Source of the DNA: Lapillicoccus jejuensis
GTDB lineage: Bacteria; Actinomycetota; Actinomycetes; Actinomycetales; Dermatophilaceae
Direction of reading: 5' to 3'
DNA: 64,000 nucleotides
Assembly (NCBI RefSeq): GCF_006715055.1
Contig: NZ_VFMN01000001.1
Span: 1,178,001 to 1,242,000 of the forward strand
The notes beneath the pieces are model-generated. The model was not told where the DNA came from. It ran no database searches and saw nothing but the letters and a program-made list of their open reading frames with translations. The translations under genes were made by a program, and so were the position numbers. This document shows positions 1 through 7,292 of the stretch, piece by piece (the stretch's first letter is position 1; each line of letters starts with the position of its first letter).

Positions 1-1
1 C

Positions 2-1567
2 ATCTGCTCCGTCGACGAGCGCGACGCCGGTCCCACCAACAACTGGATGGCGCCGGAGGAGATGAAGGAGATCATGCGCGGGCTCTACGCCGGCTGCATG
101 ACCGGCCGCACGATGTACGTCGTCCCGTTCGTCATGGGCCACCTCAACGCCGAGCACCCGATGTTCGGGGTCGAGATCACCGACAGCGAGTACGTCGTCG
201 TCTCGATGCGGGTCATGGCCCGCACCGGCGTCAGCGTCCTGCGCCGCATCGAGGAGCTCGACGCCGACTACGTCCCCGCGCTGCACTCGCTCGGCGCCCC
301 GCTGCAGCCCGGCCAGGCCGACGTGCCGTGGCCGTGCAACGAGACGAAGTACATCGTCCAGTTCCCCGAGCAGCGGATGATCTGGTCCTACGGCTCCGGC
401 TACGGCGGCAACGCGCTGCTGGGCAAGAAGTGCTACGCCCTGCGGATCGCCTCGGTCATGGCCCGCGACGAGGGCTGGCTGGCCGAGCACATGCTCATCC
501 TCAAGCTCACCTCGCCGGAGCAGCAGACCTACTACGTCGCCGCCGCGTTCCCCTCGGCCTGCGGCAAGACCAACCTCGCGATGCTCGCGCCCACCATCCC
601 GGGCTGGACGGTCGAGACGCTCGGCGACGACATCGCCTGGATGCGCTTCGGCGAGGACGGCCGGCTCTACGCGGTCAACCCCGAGTTCGGCTTCTTCGGG
701 GTCGCACCGGGCACCAACGAGCACACCAACCCCAACGCGATGCGCACCATCAACCTGGGCAACTCGGTCTTCACCAACGTCGCCCTCACCGACGACGGCG
801 ACGTGTGGTGGGAGGGCCTGGAGAACACGCCGGCCCACGCGACGTCGTGGAAGGGCGAGGACTGGACCCCGGACTCGGGAGAGCTGAGCGCGCACGCCAA
901 CAGCCGCTACTGCACCCCGATCGAGCAGTGCCCGATCCTCGCCGACGAGTACCACGACCCGCAGGGGGTGCCGATCTCGGCGATCTTCTTCGGCGGTCGC
1001 CGCCGCGACACCGTCCCGCTGGTCACCGAGTCGCGCGACTGGGTGCACGGCACCTTCATGGGCGCGACGCTCAGCTCGGAGACGACGGCCGCGGCGACCG
1101 GTCAGGTCGGCGTCGTGCGCCGCGACCCGATGGCCATGCTCCCGTTTATCGGGTACGACGCCGCCGACTACTTCCAGCACTGGATCGACCTCGGCAAGGA
1201 CGCCGACGCCACCAAGCTGCCGAGGATCTTCTACGTCAACTGGTTCCGCCGGGACGACGACGGCGACTTCCTGTGGCCCGGCTTCGGCGAGAACGCCCGC
1301 GTCCTCAAGTGGGCCATCGAGCGGATGGAGGGCAAGGCCGCCGCCGTCGAGACCCCGATCGGCCACGTCCCGACGCCCGAGGCGCTCGACACCACCGGCC
1401 TCGAGATGACCCCCGAGCAGGTCGAGGCCGCCCTGGCCGTCGACCCCGAGGAGTGGAAGCAGGAGATCCCGCAGATCGAGGAGTGGTTCGCCCGGTTCGA
1501 GGGCAACCTGCCGACCCAGCTCCAGGTCGAGCTCGACGGCCTCAAGGCGCGCCTCGGTCTGCTCTGA
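2..1567 (+). CDS. pckG: Phosphoenolpyruvate carboxykinase (GTP), 5'-truncated by the window edge
   Basis: Converts oxaloacetate + GTP to PEP + CO2 + GDP in gluconeogenesis and anaplerosis; cytosolic. The frame is open from base 2, and the residues before the first in-window Met (ATG at 47) read [11 protein letters not shown], which is conserved in the family. The real start therefore lies upstream, and roughly the first 90-100 of about 610 residues are missing. 521 residues are visible. The GTP-PEPCK signature PSACGKTN (P-loop with the reactive Cys, visible residue about 187), the kinase-2 motif [20 protein letters not shown] and [11 protein letters not shown] are all intact. The gene runs to a natural TGA, followed by a strong hairpin shared with the convergent cold-shock gene. 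Identity is very secure. Confidence 0.97.
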   Translation: MCSVDERDAGPTNNWMAPEEMKEIMRGLYAGCMTGRTMYVVPFVMGHLNAEHPMFGVEITDSEYVVVSMRVMARTGVSVLRRIEELDADYVPALHSLGAPLQPGQADVPWPCNETKYIVQFPEQRMIWSYGSGYGGNALLGKKCYALRIASVMARDEGWLAEHMLILKLTSPEQQTYYVAAAFPSACGKTNLAMLAPTIPGWTVETLGDDIAWMRFGEDGRLYAVNPEFGFFGVAPGTNEHTNPNAMRTINLGNSVFTNVALTDDGDVWWEGLENTPAHATSWKGEDWTPDSGELSAHANSRYCTPIEQCPILADEYHDPQGVPISAIFFGGRRRDTVPLVTESRDWVHGTFMGATLSSETTAAATGQVGVVRRDPMAMLPFIGYDAADYFQHWIDLGKDADATKLPRIFYVNWFRRDDDGDFLWPGFGENARVLKWAIERMEGKAAAVETPIGHVPTPEALDTTGLEMTPEQVEAALAVDPEEWKQEIPQIEEWFARFEGNLPTQLQVELDGLKARLGLL

Positions 1568-1614
1568 CGACCCGTACGGCGCCCCGCGCGGGCGCCGTGC
1601 GGCACCAGGACGCG

Positions 1615-1648
1615 ACGACGCCCCCCGGCCGGAGCCGGGGGGCGTCGT
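1615..1648. terminator. Bidirectional hairpin terminator between pckG and csp1
   Basis: A perfect 15-bp stem (1615-1629 with 1634-1648) with a 4-nt CGGA loop lies between two convergent genes. It has no long T-run, as is usual for GC-rich actinobacterial terminators. Confidence 0.8.
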
Positions 1649-1668
1649 ACGTCAGGCTGTGCGCGGTC

Positions 1669-1872
1669 TCAGACCGGGCGGACCTTCTCGGCCTGCGGGC
1701 CCTTGGGGCCCTGCGTGACCTCGAACTCGACCCGCTGGGCCTCGTCGAGCGAGCGGTAGCCGCCCGAGTCGATCGCGGAGTAGTGGACGAAGACGTCGGG
1801 GCCGCCGCCGTCCTGCGCGATGAAGCCGAAGCCCTTCTCGGCGTTGAACCACTTCACGGTGCCTTGTGCCAT
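1669..1872 (-). CDS. Cold-shock domain protein (CspA family), copy 1
   Basis: 67-residue single OB-fold CSD protein that binds single-stranded RNA/DNA as an RNA chaperone in the cytoplasm. It starts [18 protein letters not shown], which contains RNP1 (KGFGFI), followed by RNP2 (DVFVHYSAI). The ATG at 1872 is chosen because the family starts exactly there and a purine-rich GAGAGAG lies about 8-10 nt upstream; longer in-frame extensions are leader sequence. It differs from the second copy (15141-15344) at about 11 positions. Transcription probably starts near 2039, giving a leader of about 167 nt (separate entry). pckG is convergent downstream. Confidence 0.96.
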   Translation of the reverse strand: MAQGTVKWFNAEKGFGFIAQDGGGPDVFVHYSAIDSGGYRSLDEAQRVEFEVTQGPKGPQAEKVRPV

Positions 1873-2051
1873 GGGAACAATCTCTCTCTTCGTGCGATGG
1901 GCCGGCACACCTCGTGACGACCCAGCTGCAACCCTGTCCCACACCACTGCCGGGCGGACCCGGACCGTGCTGCAACACCAGAAAAAAAGGCCCGCGTCTG
2001 GCGGGCCGGTCTTCGACATGCGAGGAATGAACTGCAACCGAGAGCAGGGTA
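1873..2051 (-). promoter_or_regulatory. csp1 promoter and long 5' leader with internal hairpin/U-run
   Basis: On the minus strand a -10 box TACCCT (2051-2046) is followed by a predicted start at about 2039. The RNA would begin GGUUGCAGUU (2039-2030). About 30-50 nt on, a hairpin (2007-2001 with 1995-1989, 5-nt loop) is followed by seven U (1988-1982), then about 109 nt to the ATG. The second csp gene has the same order: -10, GGTTGCAGTT at +1, hairpin/U-run, about 100 nt, ATG. The hairpin may be an attenuator inside the csp leader, or a terminator for the upstream hydrolase operon that happens to lie here. No clear -35 box is seen. Confidence 0.6.
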
Positions 2052-2109
2052 GCAGGTCGGGTCGGCGCGGCCCGGTGTCGGCGGGGAACCGACCCCGGGC
2101 CGCGCGCGC

Positions 2110-2853
2110 TCAGCCCAGGGTGCGGCGGTAGAGCTCCTCGAGCTCGGTGAAGGATCGCTCGGCACCGGCTTCCTGGTACATGGACGTGTCGGCCATCGAG
2201 TACCCGTGGGGCGCGTCGGGGTAGATCTCGTTGCGCGCCCGCAGGCCGGCCTTCTCGAGCGCCTCGCCGAGGGCCTGCACGGCCTCCGGGGGCATCGACC
2301 CGTCGTGGTCGGCGTGGCCGAGGACGAACTCGGCCCGGGCGTTGGCCAGCCCCAGGTGCGGGCTGTCCGGCTCGTCGGTGACGAGACCGCCGCCGTGGAA
2401 GCCGCCGACGGCGGCGACCCGCTCGGGGTGCCGCGAGGCGGCCCGCAGGGCGAGCCGCACCCCCATGCAGTAGCCGACGACGCCGACCTTGTCGCCGACG
2501 ACGCCGTCGAGGCCGGCGAGCGCGTCGAGGTACGCCGCGATGTCCGGCTGCGCCTGGTCGGTCGTCAGCCGGCCCACCCGACCCATGGCCGAGCCCATGA
2601 ACTCCTCGCGGGCTCCGGGCTCGCGCAGGTCCGCCGTCGGCGAGGTCTCCTGCGCGCTCCCCTCCCGCCAGAAGACGTTGGGCGCGAGGACGACGTACCC
2701 CCACCCGGCGATGCGGTCGGCCATCCGCGCGATCTGCGGCCGCAGGCCGATGGCGTCCATGAAGAGCAGCACGCCCGGGCCGGAGCCCGAGGCCGGCCGG
2801 GCGACGTACGCCTCGGCGGTCCCGTCGTTGACGGGGATCTCGATGAGGTCCAT
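2110..2853 (-). CDS. Dienelactone hydrolase family protein
   Basis: 247-residue alpha/beta-hydrolase of the DLH family, which opens dienelactones or related esters with a Cys-Asp-His triad. The nucleophile elbow reads VGYCMG with Cys129, the family-specific Cys in place of Ser. The histidine lies in DAPHGY near the C-terminus, and the acidic member is probably in GHADHDG. The start MDLIEIPVND is chosen because homologues begin there and earlier in-frame residues belong to the overlapping sulfotransferase; no good Shine-Dalgarno is visible, which fits coupling to the upstream gene 10 nt away. The substrate cannot be told from sequence. Confidence 0.88.
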   Translation of the reverse strand: MDLIEIPVNDGTAEAYVARPASGSGPGVLLFMDAIGLRPQIARMADRIAGWGYVVLAPNVFWREGSAQETSPTADLREPGAREEFMGSAMGRVGRLTTDQAQPDIAAYLDALAGLDGVVGDKVGVVGYCMGVRLALRAASRHPERVAAVGGFHGGGLVTDEPDSPHLGLANARAEFVLGHADHDGSMPPEAVQALGEALEKAGLRARNEIYPDAPHGYSMADTSMYQEAGAERSFTELEELYRRTLG

Positions 2854-2863
2854 GAGGGGGACG

Positions 2864-3526
2864 CTAGCCCCGGTCGTCGGCGCGTGTCCTGGGAGGGTCG
2901 GCGCTCCCGGCGGCCTCGCGGCGGGCGTTGAGGTGCGGGAACGGCTCCGCCGGTACGGCGACCCCCAGCGCCCGCGCCAGCGGCTCCCACCCGTCGCCGA
3001 CGCTCCACTCCACGAGCCGCTCCGGCGGGCAGGTGGCGCGCACGTCGGCGACGTGCCGCTCGTACGCCGCCACGGTCGCCTCCTCGTCGAGCACCGCCTC
3101 CCAGGAGCCGAACTCGGTGTCCCACACCAGCTGGACGAGGGCGAGGCCCTCGGGGGCGGGCTGGTCACCGGGGAACACCCGGCCCGGGCGGCTGCGCGGG
3201 TGGACGGTCGTCGTGAGACTGGCGTACCACTCGTGCGGGTCGCGGACGGTGAGCAGCACCGGGGCGTCCGGGTGGCGCTGCGCCAGCTCGCGCCAGGCCC
3301 AGCAGAACGGCCAGTCGACGCCCGAGCGGTAGAACGGCTCGAGGCGGTCGAGCGCGGGCTCCCCGCGCCGGTACGCCGCCCACAGCCGCGCCTCGTCCGG
3401 GTGGGTGAACATGCGGCTCATGTGGCACACCGGGCCGGCGCCGAGGCGCTCGAGGGCGGCCGCCACCGAGGTGGTCCCCGTCCGGCCCCAGCCCGCTCCG
3501 ATGATCCGCACCGCGTCGTCGGTCAT
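2864..3526 (-). CDS. P-loop sulfotransferase family protein
   Basis: 220 residues. The N-terminal GAGWGRTGTTS is the PAPS-binding (5'-PSB) P-loop of sulfotransferases, and VRDPHEWYASL further on resembles the 3'-phosphate loop of the Sulfotransfer_4 group. Members transfer sulfate from PAPS to hydroxyl acceptors, but many bacterial ones are uncharacterised. ATG at 3526. It is the middle gene of a minus-strand trio, 13 nt after the Gly/Gln-repeat protein and 10 nt before the dienelactone hydrolase, so co-transcription is likely. The acceptor is unknown; the family assignment is firm, the reaction is not. Confidence 0.83.
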   Translation of the reverse strand: MTDDAVRIIGAGWGRTGTTSVAAALERLGAGPVCHMSRMFTHPDEARLWAAYRRGEPALDRLEPFYRSGVDWPFCWAWRELAQRHPDAPVLLTVRDPHEWYASLTTTVHPRSRPGRVFPGDQPAPEGLALVQLVWDTEFGSWEAVLDEEATVAAYERHVADVRATCPPERLVEWSVGDGWEPLARALGVAVPAEPFPHLNARREAAGSADPPRTRADDRG

Positions 3527-3539
3527 GACCTCGATGCTG

Positions 3540-4019
3540 TCAGGAGCCGGGGGCCTGCCGCGCCCCCTGCTGAGCCTGCGGCCCGAAGCCCTGCTGACCC
3601 TGTTGCCCGAAGCCCTGCCGCCCCTGCTGACCCTGTGGCCCGAAGCCCTGCTGGCCCTGCGGCCCGAGGCCCCGCTGGTGCCGTCCGCCGAACCCGCCGC
3701 CCGGGAAGCCGCCGCCCGGGCCCATCCGGCTCTCCCCCGACCCGGTCGAGATCCCGTCCGGCGTCAGCGCCGCGGCGGCGACGCCGCCCGCGGTGGTGAG
3801 GGCGAGAGCCGCGCCGAGCACGGCCGCCGTACGCCGCCCCGACCACCGCCGCCGGTCCGCCGGCGTCGCGGCGGTGCCGCCGGGCGGCGGGAGGACGGCG
3901 TCCTGCGGGGGGCCGGGCGGGGGCGGGACGGCGTCGTACCGGCGTCCGTCGGCCTCGACCGCCCAGGCGCGGGTCGGGGGGACGAGCGGCGTGGCGGGGC
4001 GCTCGGGGTGCTGGGTCAC
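3540..4019 (-). CDS. Membrane-anchored protein with Gly/Gln-rich repeats
   Basis: 159-residue protein of unknown function. A Pro-rich cytoplasmic N-terminus (about 60 residues) precedes one hydrophobic segment (about residues 65-87, AAVLGAALALTTAGG). The C-terminus is built of GGFPGGGFGG and repeated GFGPQGQQG/GFGQQGQQG units. GTG start at 4019 is chosen for an AGGAGG Shine-Dalgarno at good spacing just upstream; in-frame codons further up lack one. It is divergent from the OmpR-type regulator and heads a trio with the sulfotransferase and hydrolase. The low-complexity tail resembles the Gly-rich linker of the GT39 protein at 10.4-12.6 kb. It may be a target or accessory of the two-component system; this is inference from position only. 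Confidence 0.7.
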   Translation of the reverse strand: MTQHPERPATPLVPPTRAWAVEADGRRYDAVPPPPGPPQDAVLPPPGGTAATPADRRRWSGRRTAAVLGAALALTTAGGVAAAALTPDGISTGSGESRMGPGGGFPGGGFGGRHQRGLGPQGQQGFGPQGQQGRQGFGQQGQQGFGPQAQQGARQAPGS

Positions 4020-4315
4020 GGGGACCTCCTGGGCGGCTGGGACGGGACGGAGGACAGGACGGGGGACGACGACGAACCTCTGCCCGCCGTCGCGCGTTCT
4101 GCTCACAGCGGGCCCCCAGCGGGACCGGCTCGGTGGCGGGCGGCCGTCGACGGCTGGAGACGGCCGACGACGACAACCCGTGACGGTGACGGCCCCGTCT
4201 GTGGTGGACCTGTGGCGGCCGTGTCGGCATGCTGTCGGCGCGGCACAGAGCGCCCACAGGATCGTCACAGGGAAGCCCTACCCCGCCCCTAGCCCACACA
4301 CCGAGGATGCTCACC
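4020..4315. promoter_or_regulatory. Divergent intergenic region, repeat-protein trio / two-component system
   Basis: 296 bp with no supported gene. It must carry promoters for both directions, and its left end holds the Shine-Dalgarno of the GTG-start gene. I see no convincing -35/-10 pair or operator palindrome. Confidence 0.5.
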
Positions 4316-5053
4316 ATGAACAAGGCACCGGCCAAGGCCCCCCAGCTGCAGCGCCCGGACGGGTCGGCCCCGCGCGTGCTCGTCGTCGACGACGAGCACA
4401 ACCTCACCGAGCTGCTGAGCATGGCGCTGCGCTACGAGGGCTGGGAGGTCCGGTCCGCCGCGACCGGGATGGCGGCGGTGCGGACGGCGCGCGAGTTCGA
4501 CCCCGACGCGGTCGCCCTCGACATCATGCTCCCCGACATGGACGGCCTCGAGGTCCTGCGCCGGATGCGCGAGCACGACGACCGGGTCCCGGTCCTCTTC
4601 CTCACGGCCAAGGACGCCGTCGAGGACCGCATCGCCGGCCTCACCGCCGGCGGCGACGACTACGTGACCAAGCCGTTCAGCCTCGAGGAGGTCGTCGCGC
4701 GGCTGCGCGGGCTGATGCGCCGTACGGCGATCCTCGCCGCCGACGCCGACGACAGCCGCCTCGTCGTCGGCGACCTCACCCTCGACGAGGACAGCCACGA
4801 GGTCACCCGCGGCGGCGACAGCATCACCCTCACCGCGACCGAGTTCGAGCTGCTGCGCTACCTCATGCGCAACCCCAAGCGGGTGCTGTCGAAGGCGCAG
4901 ATCCTCGACCGCGTGTGGAACTACGACTTCGGCGGCAAGGCCAACGTCGTCGAGCTCTACATCTCCTACCTGCGCAAGAAGATCGACGACGGCCGCGAAC
5001 CGATGATCCACACGATGCGAGGCGTGGGGTATGTCCTCAAGCCCACTGTCTGA
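4316..5053 (+). CDS. Response regulator, OmpR/PhoB family
   Basis: 245 residues: receiver domain (about 17-130) with acidic pair DDE, phospho-acceptor Asp69 in LDIML, switch Thr in LFLTAKD and Lys in VTKPFS. A winged-helix DNA-binding domain follows (about 145-243), with TATEFELLRYLM, recognition helix ANVVELYISYLRKK and wing HTMRGVGYVL. ATG 4316 has GAGG at 4303-4306 (9-nt spacing); the ATG at 4307 would overlap that site. The sensor kinase ORF begins inside its last codons. A regulator of envelope or surface genes is plausible from the neighbours (Gly-rich membrane protein, GT39/GtrA), but no target site is identified. Confidence 0.93.
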   Translation: MNKAPAKAPQLQRPDGSAPRVLVVDDEHNLTELLSMALRYEGWEVRSAATGMAAVRTAREFDPDAVALDIMLPDMDGLEVLRRMREHDDRVPVLFLTAKDAVEDRIAGLTAGGDDYVTKPFSLEEVVARLRGLMRRTAILAADADDSRLVVGDLTLDEDSHEVTRGGDSITLTATEFELLRYLMRNPKRVLSKAQILDRVWNYDFGGKANVVELYISYLRKKIDDGREPMIHTMRGVGYVLKPTV

Positions 5054-6608
5054 GGGCGACACCCCCACCTTCTACTCCAGCCCGCCCGCACCGCGGTTCG
5101 TCTCCGGCGCCGTGCCGCCGGAGGGTCACCGCGCGTCGCCGTACGGCGTCGTCCGCGGCTGGGGCCGGGCGGTGGCCAGCCCCCACCGCTGGCCGCTGCG
5201 CACGAAGATCGTCGTCGCGATGCTGGCCCTGTTCACCGTCGTGACGATGGCCATCGGGGCGGCCTCCGTCATCGCGCTGCGCAACTACCTCTACGCGCAG
5301 ATGGACCAGCAGCTGATGTCCACGCTGCAGCGCCCGCCGCCGCTCGAGCCCAACTGCGGCAACGGCGACGAGAGCTACCGCGGCCCGGGCAACGAGGGCC
5401 TCATCGCCGTGCAGTCGATCGACAGCTCGGCCGCGCAGGGCTGTGCCTCGGACAACGACAACCAGCGCTCACAGCTCACCTTCGCGCAGCTGTCCGAGAT
5501 CTTCGCCGCGGGGCTGCGCGAGCCGACCAACGTCGCCCTGCCGTCGCTCGGCGAGTACCGACTGGTCGCCGCGCAGGCGACCATCCGCGGGACGAACACG
5601 GTCGTGACCGTCGTGGTGGGTCTGCCGACCATGCCGGTCGAGCGGGTCCTCGCCCGCATGACGACCATCGTCGTCCTCGGTGTCCTGGGCGGCCTGCTCG
5701 TCGTCCTCGTCGCGGGAACCTACATCGTGCGACGCAGCCTGCGCCCGCTCGACCGGGTCGCCGCGACGGCGACCCGGGTCAGCCACCTGCCGCTCGACCG
5801 CGGTCAGGTCGACCTGTCCGAGCGGGTGCCCGAGGAGGACACCGACCCGCGGACCGAGGTCGGACAGGTGGGCCTCGCCCTCAACGAGATGCTCGAGCAC
5901 ATCGACGGCGCGCTGCAGGCCCGGCACCGCAGCGAGGAGCGGGTCCGGCAGTTCGTCGCCGACGCGAGCCACGAGCTCCGGACCCCGCTCGCCTCGATCC
6001 GCGGCTACGCCGAGCTGACCCGTCGCGAGCCGGAGCCGGTGCCGGCGTCGGTCACCCACGCCATCGGGCGGATCGAGTCCGAGGGCGTGCGGATGAGCTC
6101 GCTCGTCGAGGACCTGCTGCTGCTCGCGCGGCTCGACGCCGGCCGGCCGCTGGAGACCGAGACCGTCGACCTCAGCCTCCTGCTCGTCAACGCGGTCAGC
6201 GACGCGCACGCCGCGGCGCCCGAGCACGTCTGGGAGCTCGACCTGCCCGACGAGCCGGTCGAGGTGCCGGGTGACGGCTCGCGGCTGCACCAGATCGTCG
6301 CGAACCTGCTGGCCAACGCCCGCACCCACACCGACCCGGGGACGATCGTGCAGACCAGCCTCGCCCGCGAAGGCGACCGGGTGCGGATCACGGTGCACGA
6401 CGACGGGCCGGGCGTGCCGACGTCGTTGCAGGCCAACGTCTTCCAGCGCTTCGCCCGCGGTGACACCTCGCGCAACCGCGCCGGGGGCAGCACCGGTCTC
6501 GGCCTGTCCATCGTGGCCGCCGTGGCCCAGGCGCACGGCGGCACCGTCGAGCTGCGCTCGCAGCCGGGGGACACGACGTTCTCGGTCCTGCTGCCCGCCC
6601 CCGCCTGA
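5031..6608 (+). CDS. Sensor histidine kinase (HisKA type), partner of the OmpR-type regulator
   Basis: 525 residues. Membrane segments at about 58-84 and about 205-228 flank an extracytoplasmic sensor loop of about 120 residues containing two Cys. HAMP follows, then HisKA with H314 in VADASHELRTPLASIRGYA. The HATPase_c domain has N box NLLANARTHT, G1 DDGPGVP and G2 GSTGLGLSIV. The ATG at 5031 overlaps the regulator's end by 23 nt. A downstream start near the first membrane segment is possible because the first 50 residues are Pro-rich and poorly constrained. It should autophosphorylate and transfer to Asp69 of the regulator. The signal is unknown. Confidence 0.93.
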   Translation: MSSSPLSEGDTPTFYSSPPAPRFVSGAVPPEGHRASPYGVVRGWGRAVASPHRWPLRTKIVVAMLALFTVVTMAIGAASVIALRNYLYAQMDQQLMSTLQRPPPLEPNCGNGDESYRGPGNEGLIAVQSIDSSAAQGCASDNDNQRSQLTFAQLSEIFAAGLREPTNVALPSLGEYRLVAAQATIRGTNTVVTVVVGLPTMPVERVLARMTTIVVLGVLGGLLVVLVAGTYIVRRSLRPLDRVAATATRVSHLPLDRGQVDLSERVPEEDTDPRTEVGQVGLALNEMLEHIDGALQARHRSEERVRQFVADASHELRTPLASIRGYAELTRREPEPVPASVTHAIGRIESEGVRMSSLVEDLLLLARLDAGRPLETETVDLSLLLVNAVSDAHAAAPEHVWELDLPDEPVEVPGDGSRLHQIVANLLANARTHTDPGTIVQTSLAREGDRVRITVHDDGPGVPTSLQANVFQRFARGDTSRNRAGGSTGLGLSIVAAVAQAHGGTVELRSQPGDTTFSVLLPAPA

Positions 6609-6627
6609 GCCCCCGCCTGACTTCAAT

Positions 6628-6667
6628 GTCCGCACCGCCGCGGCACCGGTGCCCCCGCGGTGCGGAC
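6628..6667. terminator. 40-nt palindrome, copy 1 (convergent terminator between kinase and CGNR genes)
   Basis: 11-bp outer arms GTCCGCACCGC / GCGGTGCGGAC enclose a perfect GGCACCGGTGCC core. It lies between the convergent histidine kinase and CGNR-regulator genes, so it should terminate both. A near-identical element sits at 8557-8602 at the other end of the CGNR-MFS pair. Confidence 0.7.
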
Positions 6668-6688
6668 GCCAGGATCGGGACGCCCGGG

Positions 6689-7267
6689 TCAGGTCGCGGC
6701 GCGGGCGCGGTGCGCCGCCGCCTTGACCCGGCTCTGGCAGCGCGGTGAGCAGTAGCGTCGGGTGCCGTTCCTCGTCTCGTCGAGGAAGACCCGGTCGCAC
6801 GGGTCGGCGTCGCAGACCCCGAGCCGGCCCGCCCACGCGCTGCCCACGACGAGGGCGAGGGCCGACGCGATCCCCGCCATCCACCCGAGGACGACGCCGT
6901 CGTCGGGACCGTGGAAGTGCAGGCTCCAGCCGTCGTCGAACCGGTCGAGCCGCGGGCGCGCCGAGGTGTCGTCGAGCAGCGCGTTGACCAGCCGTGCCGC
7001 CTCGTCGACCCGGCCCGCGTCACCGGCGGCGAACACCGCCCGGACCCGTTCCGCCCACCCGGCCAGCTCGGCGGCCTGGGCCGCCGTCACCCGGCTCGCC
7101 CGGCCCTGCGACACCAGGGCCGCCCGGGCCGCCGCGACCGCGGCCGGACCGCGCGGGACGTCGTACGGCGTCGTGCCGTCGTGCCCGGGCGTCAGCCCGT
7201 CGACCAGCGCGCAGGCGGCGGCGAGCAGGGTCCGCACGTGACTGTCGAACTGCACTTGACCAGTCAC
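6689..7267 (-). CDS. CGNR-type zinc-finger transcriptional regulator (ABATE domain)
   Basis: 192 residues. The N-terminal two-thirds matches the ABATE sensor domain found in putative stress-induced regulators. The C-terminus is a four-Cys zinc finger, CDADPCDRVF...RYCSPRCQSRVKAAAHRAR. The usual CGNR tetrapeptide is CQSR here, but the RYC..RC and KAAAHRAR parts are kept. It is divergent from an MFS exporter with only 25 bp between, the usual arrangement for a local efflux-pump regulator. The start is ambiguous: GTG at 7267 lies 1 nt from GGGAG, whereas GTG at 7255 has 12-13 nt spacing; the longer form is given. Confidence 0.85.
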   Translation of the reverse strand: MTGQVQFDSHVRTLLAAACALVDGLTPGHDGTTPYDVPRGPAAVAAARAALVSQGRASRVTAAQAAELAGWAERVRAVFAAGDAGRVDEAARLVNALLDDTSARPRLDRFDDGWSLHFHGPDDGVVLGWMAGIASALALVVGSAWAGRLGVCDADPCDRVFLDETRNGTRRYCSPRCQSRVKAAAHRARAAT

Positions 7268-7292
7268 TCCCTTCGTCGTAGCGTCCTCGGAG
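7256..7292 (+). promoter_or_regulatory. Leaderless promoter of the MFS gene overlapping a TGAC-CA-GTCA palindrome
   Basis: -35 TTGACC (7256-7261), 17-bp spacer, -10 TAGCGT (7279-7284), then 8 nt to the ATG at 7293, so the mRNA would start at or within 2 nt of the start codon. GGAG touches the ATG and cannot act as a Shine-Dalgarno. The -35 lies in the near-palindrome TGACCAGTCA (7257-7266), which also covers the start of the divergent CGNR regulator. It is a natural operator position for that regulator. Confidence 0.65.

Noticed and set aside
1982-2007. Simple terminator of the dienelactone hydrolase operon only
   Set aside because: Not excluded, but the same hairpin placement in the csp2 leader makes a role in the csp leader at least as likely; kept as a finding.
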